From Lactiplantibacillus daowaiensis (lineage in GTDB: Bacteria; Bacillota; Bacilli; Lactobacillales; Lactobacillaceae), in NCBI RefSeq assembly GCF_005405085.1, contig NZ_BJDJ01000020.1, forward strand, positions 1 through 64,000: DNA of 64,000 nt. The letters are read 5' to 3'. The number at the start of each line of letters is the position of its first letter. Position 1 is the first letter of the stretch. The notes below the pieces were generated by a model, which searched no databases, had not been told where the DNA came from, and was given only the letters and a program-made list of their open reading frames with translations. This document shows, piece after piece, positions 56,829 through 64,000 of this stretch. Made by a program: the position numbers and the translations under genes.

Positions 56829-56839
56829 ACTGCTATAAT
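56829..56839 (+). promoter_or_regulatory. prs promoter (extended -10)
   Basis: ACTGCTATAAT contains an extended -10 TGCTATAAT about 40 bases before the prs start. Confidence 0.6.
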
Positions 56840-56877
56840 TAAGATATATGTCATGAAAATAACTTTTGGAGGTCGTT

Positions 56878-57843
56878 ATGTCAGCAGACAAATCATATGC
56901 CAAGCTAAAATTATTTGCGCTCAATTCTAATATGCCATTGGCGCAAAAGATTTCAGACCGGGTGGGAATTCCACTAGGGAAGAGTTCAGTCAAGCGTTTT
57001 AGTGATGGTGAAATTCAAATCAATATCGAAGAGAGTATTCGTGGTGCCGAAGTCTTCGTTGTCCAATCAATTTCGGACCCAGTTAATGATACGATTCTTG
57101 AATTATTGATCATGATTGATGCATTACGGCGAGCTAGCGCTAGTGAAATCAATGTGGTGATTCCATATTATGGTTATTCACGCCAGGACCGTAAAGCACG
57201 TTCACGCGAACCAATTACAGCAAAATTAATTGCAACGTTGCTTGAAAAAGATCGTGCTAACCGAATTTTGACGATTGATTTACATGCGGCTCAAATTCAA
57301 GGCTTCTTCGATATCCCAGTTGATCATTTGCAAGCAGCGCCGTTACTTGCCAGTTACTTTAAGGATCGTGGGATTACCGATAACTTGGTTGTGGTCTCAC
57401 CAGACCATGCCGGGGTTTCGCGGGCTCGGAAAATGGCTGAGTTGTTAGGGGCACCGATTGCCATTATCGATAATCGGCATCCTGATGACGATAATATCGT
57501 TCCAGATAGTATTATTGGGGATGTTAAGGGTCGAATCGCGATCGTTATCGATGACATGATTGATACTGGGACGCGTTTTGATGTTTCGGCCGCGGCTTTA
57601 AAAGCAGCTGGTGCTGCTAAGATTTATGGTTGCGCTACTCATGCGATTTTCTCACAAGATGCACCGGAAAAATTACAAAAATCGGCCTTGGAAAAGGTTA
57701 TCGTGACGGATACGATTCAGATTCCAGTGGCTAAACAATTTGAAAAATTAGAACAACTTTCGGTCGGGCCATTGCTAGGTGATGCGATTAAGCTGGTTCA
57801 TGAACAACAACCAGTTGATAGTTTGTTTACACCTGAAATTTAA
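56878..57843 (+). CDS. prs: Ribose-phosphate pyrophosphokinase
   Basis: 321 residues with the PRPP synthetase signatures: [52 protein letters not shown], and the PRPP-binding [12 protein letters not shown]. Makes PRPP from ribose-5-phosphate and ATP for purine, pyrimidine, His and Trp synthesis. GGAGG five bases before the ATG. Monocistronic, between recD2 and a LysM hydrolase. Lactobacilli often have two prs genes; this may be one of them. Confidence 0.94.
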   Translation: MSADKSYAKLKLFALNSNMPLAQKISDRVGIPLGKSSVKRFSDGEIQINIEESIRGAEVFVVQSISDPVNDTILELLIMIDALRRASASEINVVIPYYGYSRQDRKARSREPITAKLIATLLEKDRANRILTIDLHAAQIQGFFDIPVDHLQAAPLLASYFKDRGITDNLVVVSPDHAGVSRARKMAELLGAPIAIIDNRHPDDDNIVPDSIIGDVKGRIAIVIDDMIDTGTRFDVSAAALKAAGAAKIYGCATHAIFSQDAPEKLQKSALEKVIVTDTIQIPVAKQFEKLEQLSVGPLLGDAIKLVHEQQPVDSLFTPEI

Positions 57844-57858
57844 GTTTGCTAAAATTCG

Positions 57859-57893
57859 ACGCGCTCACGCTGTTATGTGGGGGCGTTTTTTTG
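57859..57893 (+). terminator. Terminator after prs
   Basis: ACGCGCTCAC pairs imperfectly with GTGGGGGCGT, then seven T. Confidence 0.7.
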
Positions 57894-58110
57894 TTGGGAG
57901 AACCTTAAATTAACTTAAGGTTTTGGTATCCCACCTAAACCGGTTCCAGATAACGGTTTCAGCCATTGCGGGCTAAACCAAAGTATCTAGGTGTTAGTTA
58001 ATGAGAAACGGAGATAGAAGCCGGTATAGCAACGTTTGTTGACTAAACGATCCCAAGGTGATCTGGACCCACTAAACAAACCGTTTTATAAAAAAATAAG
58101 TTAATCTAGT
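57894..58110 (+). other. Structured gene-free region
   Basis: Contains consecutive hairpins: ACCTTAA/TTAAGGT, AAACCG/CGGTTT, GGTTT-c-AGCC/GGCT-AAACC and CGTTT/AAACG. No ORF with a ribosome site is seen and no known riboswitch motif is recognised. It precedes the promoter at 58111, so it is not an obvious leader of the LysM gene; it may be an RNA of its own or operator sequence. Confidence 0.35.
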
Positions 58111-58137
58111 TTGCATATTTTTAAAGTGTGCTACAAT
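58111..58137 (+). promoter_or_regulatory. Promoter of the LysM-NlpC/P60 gene
   Basis: TTGCAT (58111-58116) and an extended -10 TGCTACAAT (58129-58137), spacer 15, about 100 bases before the ATG. Confidence 0.5.
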
Positions 58138-58238
58138 AAAGTTATAATTTGTAAAAGGTGTTAAGCTTTTCTTAAGAATTATGTTAGTTTATAAGTCATT
58201 CAGGCAATAATTTCGGATATGCCAAAGGAGTGGAGTTA

Positions 58239-59879
58239 ATGTCACAAGCACATACAACGGGCAAGGTCCTAGCCGGTACGGTTGGTGCCGTTGGTTTGCT
58301 GTTTGCTACAGCTCAAGCTGCCAATGCTGCCACGGTCACCGTTAAACAAAACGATACCGTTTGGGGTCTCGCCCAGCAACACGGTGTTTCTGTCAAGAGT
58401 ATCGAAACCTTAAATAAGGTCAAGGCTCTTGATGCCAACACAGATTTAATTTTTGTCGGTCAGAAGTTACAAATCAATACGAATTCATCGACGTCAGATC
58501 AGGGTACATATACTGTTAAAGCTGGCGATACGCTTTGGGATTTAGCGGATGAATATGGGACTTCGGTTCACACGTTACAAACGCTCAATAACTTGAGTGG
58601 TGACGTGATCGTGGTTGGTCAACAATTAACGTTACCAAGTAATGCTAAGACCACGACCAAAGCGGCTAGCACGACTAAAGCGACGACTAGTGCGAAAGCG
58701 ACGAGTACGAGTCAAAAAGTTGTGGCCGCTGATGCTGCCGATAATACGGTTACTGCAGCGTCATCAACTAAAGCTAGTGCAACGACTGACAACAGTAGTA
58801 GCGCCAGCAGCACTAAGGTAACGAACTCAACTGCGAGCGTCAGTGAAACGCCAAGTCAAGCAACTAACACTAGTTCTGTTAGTGCTGCTTCGACGAGTTC
58901 TGTGACGAGTGCCGCAAGTAGTACCAGCAGTACAACCACGTCAGCTAAACAAAGTCGCATCGTCATGGGTGTTCAAAAGGCAACGGCTACGAGTGCCAGC
59001 GCTAGTCAAGCATCCAGTACAGCGGCAGCGAGCTCAACAACGAGTGCCGCTAGCAATACGTCATCTGCTGAAACTAGCACGGCCAGTGCTGCTTCAACGA
59101 GTGACACGACGAGTGCTAGCAGCAGTAGTACCAGCCAAGCTGCCAGTCAATCAACGACAGCTGCTAAGACGACTAAGATGGCAAACGTGGCTAGTTCAAC
59201 GAGTGCCGCAGCTCAGTCAACGAGTACGAGTCAAGCTAGTTCAAGTTCAACTAGCACGGCTAGTGCTGCCAGCAATACCAACACAGCTGCAACTAGCACT
59301 AGTGTAGCGAGTGCTGCTAAGAAGACGACTAAAAAGGCTACTGTTAAGAAGACTGCGACGACGGCAACCAGTGCTGCTAGCACGCAATCAAGTGCCAGTC
59401 AAAGTACAAGTAGCAGTGCGAGCCAAGCAGCTGCTTCAACAACGACACAAAGTAGCAGCAGTACAGCAACAACGCAAAGCAGTAGTAGCTCGAAGACGAC
59501 TAGCAATGCTAACTTGGCAACTGGCTCAGTCACTGGGTTAGCCTTAAAGTTAGCTAGTGCTAATATCCCTTATGTTTATGGTGGTAGCAGTTTATCTGGG
59601 ATGGATTGTTCTGGATTAGTTGCTTACGTCTTCCAGCACGCTGCTGGCATTACTTTACCACATAGCACAGTTGCGCAAGAAGCTTATGTGTCTGTGCACT
59701 CAGTTAAGAACGCCAAGCCTGGTGATATCTTATTCTGGGGTTCACGCGGTGCGACGTATCATGATGCAATCTATTTAGGCAATAACCAATATGTTGCTGC
59801 ACCTGAAAGTGGTCAAAATGTGCAAGTACAAACGATTAGTTCGTACTTCATGCCTAGTTTTGCTGGGACCGTTAACTAA
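58239..59879 (+). CDS. Secreted LysM / NlpC-P60 peptidoglycan hydrolase
   Basis: 546 residues. Signal peptide (cleavage near ANA), two LysM domains (VKQNDTVWGLAQQHGVSVKS and YTVKAGDTLWDLADEYG), a Ser/Thr/Ala-rich linker of about 280 residues, and a C-terminal NlpC/P60 domain with catalytic C457 (MDCSGLVAYVF) and H508 (YHDAIYLG). Such enzymes cleave the D-Glu-mDAP bond; the linker is probably O-glycosylated or spans the wall. AAAGGAG eight bases before the ATG. Fits the dapF-type mDAP wall. Confidence 0.93.
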   Translation: MSQAHTTGKVLAGTVGAVGLLFATAQAANAATVTVKQNDTVWGLAQQHGVSVKSIETLNKVKALDANTDLIFVGQKLQINTNSSTSDQGTYTVKAGDTLWDLADEYGTSVHTLQTLNNLSGDVIVVGQQLTLPSNAKTTTKAASTTKATTSAKATSTSQKVVAADAADNTVTAASSTKASATTDNSSSASSTKVTNSTASVSETPSQATNTSSVSAASTSSVTSAASSTSSTTTSAKQSRIVMGVQKATATSASASQASSTAAASSTTSAASNTSSAETSTASAASTSDTTSASSSSTSQAASQSTTAAKTTKMANVASSTSAAAQSTSTSQASSSSTSTASAASNTNTAATSTSVASAAKKTTKKATVKKTATTATSAASTQSSASQSTSSSASQAAASTTTQSSSSTATTQSSSSSKTTSNANLATGSVTGLALKLASANIPYVYGGSSLSGMDCSGLVAYVFQHAAGITLPHSTVAQEAYVSVHSVKNAKPGDILFWGSRGATYHDAIYLGNNQYVAAPESGQNVQVQTISSYFMPSFAGTVN

Positions 59880-59897
59880 ATAATGTATTCGATTTAA

Positions 59898-59940
59898 GAC
59901 AGCTCAGTGTGACGGTCAGCCGCGCGCTGGCTGTCTTTTT
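59898..59940 (+). terminator. Terminator after the LysM gene
   Basis: AAGACAGC-T-CAG pairs with CTG-GCTGTCTT, then TTTT. Confidence 0.8.
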
Positions 59941-59952
59941 GAGTTTAAGGCG

Positions 59953-60004
59953 TTCAGTAAACTGAAAATTTAGCGTTCACAAACTGCCATGAACGTGTTA
60001 TATT
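59953..60004 (+). promoter_or_regulatory. Promoter with inverted repeats before the 67-aa gene
   Basis: TTCACA (59976-59981), 17 bases, TATATT (59999-60004). TTCAGT-AA-ACTGAA (59953-59966) lies upstream, and GTTCA...TGAAC (59975-59979 and 59990-59994) covers the -35, two possible operators. Confidence 0.6.
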
Positions 60005-60059
60005 AGTCTTACATTTTGGCCGACGGGGCCAAGAATTATTGTTTTAAGGGAGTGTTAGA

Positions 60060-60263
60060 GTGAGTAACAGATTTGAGATCCTGGAAGAATATCAGGAAGC
60101 TAATTCCGAGTTAGATCGTTTAAAGGGGATGGCGGCTCGGCAACAGGATCGCTCACACGTGGTGACGATTTACCCGCATTTACGTGAACGGGTATCTCAC
60201 TTATCTGAGAAATGTGAACAGCTTGACATGCTTCTGGAAGCAATTAACGCTTCGGAAGATTAG
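60060..60263 (+). CDS. Small coiled-coil protein (67 aa)
   Basis: 67 residues, highly charged and mainly helical with heptad-like Leu spacing (FEILEEYQEANSELDRLKGM and HLSEKCEQLDMLLEAI). One Cys, no membrane or zinc motif. GTG start with AAGGGAG seven bases upstream and a clear promoter, so it should be expressed, yet I do not recognise a family. It ends at a bidirectional terminator with the lipid kinase. Confidence 0.75.
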   Translation: MSNRFEILEEYQEANSELDRLKGMAARQQDRSHVVTIYPHLRERVSHLSEKCEQLDMLLEAINASED

Positions 60264-60280
60264 GGTTTAAAAGCCGTTAA

Positions 60281-60329
60281 CAAAAGGGCTAAACGCAGCA
60301 ACGGGTGCTGGCGTTTAGCCCTTTTTATG
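60281..60329. terminator. Bidirectional terminator
   Basis: AAAAGGGCTAAACGC pairs with GCGTTTAGCCCTTTT, with T-runs on both strands. Confidence 0.9.
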
Positions 60330-60340
60330 ATGTTTTAAGG

Positions 60341-61300
60341 TTAATGTGGGCCTTGAACACTAGTATCAATCCAAAATGGATAAGTCATCGTCGTAAAGTA
60401 GAGGTCGTAATTTCGGTTACCAATAATCTGACCGTCCATTTGACCGACTTCAACAGAATTGACTAATAAGTGCAAGTCTTTAGCACGATAATGATGGACA
60501 AAACGTGAGTTTAAATGGCGACCACCAAGTAAGAGCAACAGGAATAGCCAAAGGACTGTCCACCAGTGCGGTTCTTCTAAGACGATCAATTCGAGCTGGT
60601 CATCATAAATATCCGCATCTGGTAAGATTTTAACCCCGCCACCAAAGTAGGGGTGGTTGGAGACTGTACATAAAAAGGCATGTCGGTAGCTGTCACGCTG
60701 ACGCCCAACATGGACGGCCAATGGAAAGCCTTCTTGTTGACTGAAGGCTTTGAGCGCGTTGCTGAGATAAGACCAACGCCCTAGTCGTCCTTTTTGTTTG
60801 CTCCGATTAGTGTCATCTACAATCTGAGCATCAAAACCTAACCCAACGTTGTTAACGAAGTAGCGCCGTTCTTGTCGTAAGGTTTCATGGTAACAACCGA
60901 TATTTAGTGGTCGTGGCCGCATATTATTTAAAATTTGCGCTAAGGCAACGGTCGGATCAGTCGCCATGCCAAGTCCGCGGGCGAAGTCGTTACCAGAGCC
61001 ACCTGGAATATAGGCGAGGGGCATGGGCGTCGCTAGATGAGCTTGAATTAACCCATTCAAAGCTTCATTTAAGGTGCCGTCACCACCAATGACTAATAGA
61101 ATCGTGGTGATCTCTGGGCGCGATGACGCTCGTTTAGCGAACTGAGTTGCCAAATAAGTCGTATGCCCGGCATATTCTGAAATACGGGCTTCAAAGTGAA
61201 TCTGGCGTTGTTCTAGTAATGGCCGGACGATTGCCCAGACTTCTTTACCATGTCCAGAACCGGCTAATTCGTTAACAATAATGTTGTATTCCGCAATCAA
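60341..61300 (-). CDS. Diacylglycerol kinase family lipid kinase (YegS/DagK-like)
   Basis: 319 residues with IGGDGTLNEALNGL, PGGSGNDFARGLG, FVNNVGLGFDAQIV, and a C-terminal beta-domain. It resembles BmrU/YegS lipid kinases that phosphorylate diacylglycerol or related lipids, recycling DAG made during lipoteichoic acid synthesis. TTG start with GAGGTG five bases upstream. Single gene or distal to rnjA, from which a terminator separates it. Confidence 0.88.
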   Translation of the reverse strand: MIAEYNIIVNELAGSGHGKEVWAIVRPLLEQRQIHFEARISEYAGHTTYLATQFAKRASSRPEITTILLVIGGDGTLNEALNGLIQAHLATPMPLAYIPGGSGNDFARGLGMATDPTVALAQILNNMRPRPLNIGCYHETLRQERRYFVNNVGLGFDAQIVDDTNRSKQKGRLGRWSYLSNALKAFSQQEGFPLAVHVGRQRDSYRHAFLCTVSNHPYFGGGVKILPDADIYDDQLELIVLEEPHWWTVLWLFLLLLLGGRHLNSRFVHHYRAKDLHLLVNSVEVGQMDGQIIGNRNYDLYFTTMTYPFWIDTSVQGPH

Positions 61301-61348
61301 ATTTACACCTCACAAAGTTACAGTCAGTTAGTCCTGACCCTGACACCA

Positions 61349-61378
61349 CAAAAAGCCGGAACAGCAACGTTCCGGCTA
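61349..61378 (-). terminator. Terminator of rpoY-rnjA
   Basis: Minus strand: AGCCGGAAC, loop GTTGCT, GTTCCGGCT and five T. Confidence 0.92.
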
Positions 61379-61382
61379 GTGG

Positions 61383-63059
61383 TTAATTCATAATCAGCAT
61401 CGGTAAAATCATTGGATGCCGTTCGGTCTTATCAAATAAGAAACTTTGTAAGTCATCAATAATCGCATTGCGAATCGTGGCTTCACTAGCTTTGTCACTC
61501 TTCATTTTCCGACGAATCGTCCGGAAAACGTGTTTACGAGCTTCATTGATTAAGTCACCGGATTCCCGCATGTAAACAAACCCACGGGATAAGATGTCGG
61601 GACCTGCTTGGATTTCTTTCTTTTTCAAGTTAATCGTTGCAACAACGACGACTAAACCTTCCTCAGAAAGGACTTGCCGGTCGCGTAACACCACGTTACC
61701 GATGTCGCCGATACCAGAACCATCAACGTAAACATCGCCGGCACCAAAGTGACCTGCGACCCGCGCTGAATCTTTGGTCAATGCCAAGACATCACCATTT
61801 TCCAAGATGAAACTATGGTCTAATGGGACCCCGCATTGTTCCGCCAGTTCGGTATGAATCTTCAACATCCGATATTCACCATGGATCGGCATAAAGAATT
61901 TTGGCTTCATTAAGCGTAACATCAGCTTTTGTTCTTCTTGACCACCATGACCAGAGGTATGAATGTTGTTGACCTTACCATGGATGACATGGGCGCCAGC
62001 TTCTTCAAGTTCGTTAATCACGTGGTTAACGCTTAAGGTGTTACCAGGAATTGGCGAACTCGAGAAGATGACCGTGTCACCAGGTTGAATCGAAATTTGG
62101 CGGTGCGTCCCGTTGGCAATCCGTGAAAGGGCCGCCATTGGTTCACCTTGCGAGCCAGTACATAAAATCATGACTTTGTTAGCTGGTAGGGACTTGATAT
62201 CGTTAGCATCAACGATTGCTTCATCAGGAATATTGAGGTAGCCTAATTCCCGACCGTTAACAATCGCGGCTTCCATACTGCGACCAAAGACCGCAATCTT
62301 ACGATGGTGTTCCAACGCAACTTGTGCCGCTTCTTGAATCCGTGAGATGTTGGAAGCAAAGGTCGCAAAAATAATGCGGCCCTCGACTTGTTCAAAAATC
62401 TTACGAATAGATTGGGCGACCCAGCGTTCGGACTTCGTAAAGATTGGTCGTTCAGCGTTGGTACTATCAGAAAGTAATGCTAAAACGCCACGTTCACCCA
62501 AATGTGCCATCTTTTGGAGATTCGGTGGCTGGTTGGTGATTGGTGTCAGATCGAACTTATAATCCCCGGTTTCCACAATCGTACCAGGTGGTGTTTGGAC
62601 AGCAATCCCCATGGTATCTGGAATCGAGTGGGTCGTTCTAAAGAATGAGACCCGCGTTTTGCGGAATTTTAAGACGGTGTCCTCATTAATTTCGTGTAAT
62701 TCGGTCGTTTTAAGTAATCCGTGTTCTTCCAGTTTGCCCTTAATCAATGCTAAGGCGAGTGGCCCAGCATAGATTGGCACGTTGATCTGTTTGAGTAGGA
62801 ATGGAATCCCACCAATGTGGTCTTCGTGACCGTGGGTAATCACTAGTGCTTTTATTTTTTGCTGGTTTGCAACTAGATAAGAATAGTCTGGAATCACGTA
62901 ATCAATCCCTAATAATTCGTCTTCAGGGAACTTGATACCGGCATCAATCAGAATAATCTCATCTTGAAATTGGACACCATAAGTGTTTTTCCCAATTTCA
63001 CCCAAACCGCCGATTGCAAAGACGGCGGTTTCGTTATTTTTAACGTTTAACCGTTTCAT
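61383..63059 (-). CDS. rnjA: Ribonuclease J1
   Basis: 558 residues, metallo-beta-lactamase/beta-CASP: H76-x-H78-x-D80-H81 (THGHEDH), DSTNAERP, and the beta-CASP motifs with CTGSQGEP and [11 protein letters not shown]; the C-terminal domain follows. RNase J1 is the 5' exonuclease/endonuclease of the Firmicute RNA degradosome, involved in mRNA decay and rRNA 16S 5' maturation. Its ATG overlaps the rpoY stop (ATGA). Confidence 0.95.
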   Translation of the reverse strand: MKRLNVKNNETAVFAIGGLGEIGKNTYGVQFQDEIILIDAGIKFPEDELLGIDYVIPDYSYLVANQQKIKALVITHGHEDHIGGIPFLLKQINVPIYAGPLALALIKGKLEEHGLLKTTELHEINEDTVLKFRKTRVSFFRTTHSIPDTMGIAVQTPPGTIVETGDYKFDLTPITNQPPNLQKMAHLGERGVLALLSDSTNAERPIFTKSERWVAQSIRKIFEQVEGRIIFATFASNISRIQEAAQVALEHHRKIAVFGRSMEAAIVNGRELGYLNIPDEAIVDANDIKSLPANKVMILCTGSQGEPMAALSRIANGTHRQISIQPGDTVIFSSSPIPGNTLSVNHVINELEEAGAHVIHGKVNNIHTSGHGGQEEQKLMLRLMKPKFFMPIHGEYRMLKIHTELAEQCGVPLDHSFILENGDVLALTKDSARVAGHFGAGDVYVDGSGIGDIGNVVLRDRQVLSEEGLVVVVATINLKKKEIQAGPDILSRGFVYMRESGDLINEARKHVFRTIRRKMKSDKASEATIRNAIIDDLQSFLFDKTERHPMILPMLIMN

Positions 63060-63274
63060 TTATTAAACTCCGTTAGTTGAAACTCTGGATTTTCTTTTTC
63101 GTAATCCAAGAAGTTACCTTCTAACGGTTCGATAAACTCAATATTGTATTCGGTATTATCTTCCACTAAGACCCGTGCATCAACTTCTGTATCAGCTTCT
63201 AGATACAAAGATTGTGTCGTTTCACGTTGTGGGTTCCGTTGTTTGGTTTCTTGGTAATAAACTTTGTAAATCAT
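63056..63274 (-). CDS. rpoY: RNA polymerase epsilon subunit (YkzG)
   Basis: 72 residues starting [15 protein letters not shown] and containing [15 protein letters not shown] and [14 protein letters not shown], the DUF1447/YkzG family. Epsilon binds the RNA polymerase core near the beta' jaw in Firmicutes. ATG 63274 has GGGAG eight bases upstream; the earlier TTG does not. Coupled with rnjA through a TGA/ATG overlap, as in Bacillus. Confidence 0.92.
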   Translation of the reverse strand: MIYKVYYQETKQRNPQRETTQSLYLEADTEVDARVLVEDNTEYNIEFIEPLEGNFLDYEKENPEFQLTEFNK

Positions 63275-63353
63275 TAACAAAACTCCCTATAAAAAAATAT
63301 TTATTTAGAACCTGAAATTCTAAATAGTAGCAAAAATAAAAGTTTGATCCGTA

Positions 63354-63417
63354 CACCAGGTTGTGTAAACACAACAATTATCTTTCATTTTAGCATAATT
63401 ATGGAGAGGTGTATACA
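63354..63417 (+). other. Intergenic repeat and promoter-like sequence
   Basis: TTGTGT-AA-ACACAA (63361-63374) is an inverted repeat in the rpoY divergent region; a TAGCATAAT box lies at 63391-63399. No other gene is seen between rpoY and 63418. Confidence 0.35.
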
Positions 63418-63486
63418 ATGTTAACTTTCTTCAAAATTGAAGGGGCGGCGTCGCAAAAAAATAAAAAAACATGCTATGCTAATTGA
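63418..63486 (+). CDS. Possible 22-aa small ORF
   Basis: ATG ORF of 22 codons (MLTFFKIEGAASQKNKKTCYAN) with GAGGTG six bases upstream, a strong ribosome site, and a CATAAT box 20 bases before the start. It ends 64 bases before the next gene. Basic C-terminus with one Cys. No family is recognised; a chance ORF is possible, but the ribosome site is unusually good. Confidence 0.35.
   Translation: MLTFFKIEGAASQKNKKTCYAN
63475..63480 (+). promoter_or_regulatory. Extended -10 of the final gene
   Basis: TGCTATGCT at 63472-63480 is an extended -10-like element about 70 bases before the ATG at 63551. Confidence 0.35.
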
Positions 63487-63550
63487 TGAAGATTACATGA
63501 CAAAATCATGATATTGTGAATAATCTTACAAAAATTGTGGGGGCTCCGCG

Positions 63551-64000
63551 ATGAGTAAATGGATAACGATCTTAATCGGCGTGCTCTTAGCCGTGTTAGT
63601 ATATGAAATTTTACGGCGTCAAGTTTTGAAACGATCGGCATTAAAAATTCGTCAACAAGGGCAACGAACAACCGACGCAGCAATGCTAACTGTCTTAACG
63701 GCTTTAAAAAGTGCTGGGACAGCACAACAAGTTAGTGGCACGTTGCATTCAGTCCCGGTTGCTGATGTGTGGGGACGCGGTGTGATGGCATTTGAATATG
63801 TCCTTGAAACGCCGGGGATGGTCCCAGCTGATTTACATGAAGTCCGCAAATTACTGAATAATCATTTACAAGCTTACGCGCAAGATGAGGGGGTCACCGC
63901 TTTTCGCGATGATGGTCCGGCTTTACGCGTCACCGATACGTGGTTGCGAGATGGTCAGTTACATGTTGATGTGGCGTATTTAATGAACGAAGCTACACTT
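63551..64000 (+). CDS. Uncharacterised membrane-anchored protein (cut by window end)
   Basis: At least 150 codons with no stop before 64000. One N-terminal membrane helix (WITILIGVLLAVLVYEI, residues 4-20) in a likely N-out or signal-anchor layout, then a soluble domain with LKIRQQGQRTTDAAMLTV and WGRGVMAFEYVLETPG. ATG has GGGGG eight bases upstream. I do not recognise a domain; lactobacilli carry similar single-helix proteins. Confidence 0.75.
   Translation, partial: MSKWITILIGVLLAVLVYEILRRQVLKRSALKIRQQGQRTTDAAMLTVLTALKSAGTAQQVSGTLHSVPVADVWGRGVMAFEYVLETPGMVPADLHEVRKLLNNHLQAYAQDEGVTAFRDDGPALRVTDTWLRDGQLHVDVAYLMNEATL

Noticed and set aside
57894-58238. ydaO-type riboswitch upstream of the LysM hydrolase
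   Set aside because: Hairpins are present but the characteristic GGGGGACCCA-like and GCTAACCTCG-like blocks are not found.
58909-59541. Arg/Val/Leu-rich ORFs inside the LysM-P60 linker
   Set aside because: Frame-shifted readings of the repetitive Ser/Thr/Ala codons.
63474-63849. Minus-strand ORFs over the end of the window
   Set aside because: They are antisense to the plus-strand membrane-anchored ORF beginning at 63551, which has a ribosome site.

Overview
The window reads as a chromosomal core segment of a low-to-mid GC Firmicute of the family Lactobacillaceae, most likely Lactiplantibacillus (L. plantarum group). Supporting evidence is the gene order (tRNA cluster, spxA-mecA-coiA-pepF-spxH-relQ-nadK-rluD; mraZ to divIVA to ileS; nudF-mtnN-nifS-mnmA; prs; rnjA), WxL surface genes, a dapF gene consistent with meso-DAP peptidoglycan, strong AGGAGG ribosome sites with frequent GTG/TTG starts, and tRNA genes without encoded CCA. 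The genus is inferred by recognition, not by a database search.

1-2131: 21 tRNA genes and one 5S rRNA, probably the tail of an rRNA operon. The Val-Lys pair occurs on both sides of the 5S gene, and an fMet-Asp pair is also duplicated. An internal promoter (508-536) and a terminator (2102-2131) bound the larger tRNA run.

2206-16019: stress and housekeeping genes. They include an HmoB-like monooxygenase-fold protein, an MBL hydrolase, spxA, mecA, coiA, pepF with an odd leader, spxH (yjbH, minus strand), the relQ-nadK-rluD operon, cutC and a lactonase (minus strand), a GutA-like domain protein without its phosphorylatable His, an AI-2E-type permease, a small DUF protein, and a zinc-free S14 paralogue (rpsN) with a Zur-box-like operator.

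16125-22778: rlmA, brnQ, an NAD(P)-binding protein, trmL, ftsK and a 41-aa DUF4044-type membrane peptide.

22855-41032: corA (minus strand), then the division and cell wall (dcw) cluster: DUF3397 gene, mraZ (with a three-repeat operator), rsmH, ftsL, pbp2X, mraY, murD, murG, divIB, ftsA, ftsZ, sepF, ylmG, ylmH, divIVA, and ileS under a T-box. Junctions are tightly packed (ATGA or TAATG overlaps), so lipid II synthesis, Z-ring assembly and pole/septum organisation are probably co-expressed.

41285-49044: dapF, nudF with a coupled tail-anchored peptide, mtnN, nifS-type desulfurase, a DUF1831 gene, mnmA, and ktrB-ktrA (K+ uptake) preceded by a possible 25-codon leader ORF.

49278-52588: a three-gene WxL surface cluster (WxL, DUF916/DUF3324, WxL with Ig-like/Big2 domains). 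52788-59879: histidine phosphatase, TPR protein, recD2, prs, and a secreted LysM-NlpC/P60 hydrolase behind a structured 395-base gene-free stretch. 60060-64000: a 67-aa coiled-coil protein, a lipid kinase (minus), rpoY-rnjA (minus), a possible 22-aa ORF, and a membrane-anchored protein cut by the window end.

I see no phage, insertion sequence, CRISPR array or obvious defence island. The less ordinary signals are regulatory: the pepF and ktrB leaders, the Zur box, the repeats before dapF, a likely CTG start for ylmG, and families that have lost catalytic residues (GutA-like, HmoB-like, NUDIX).
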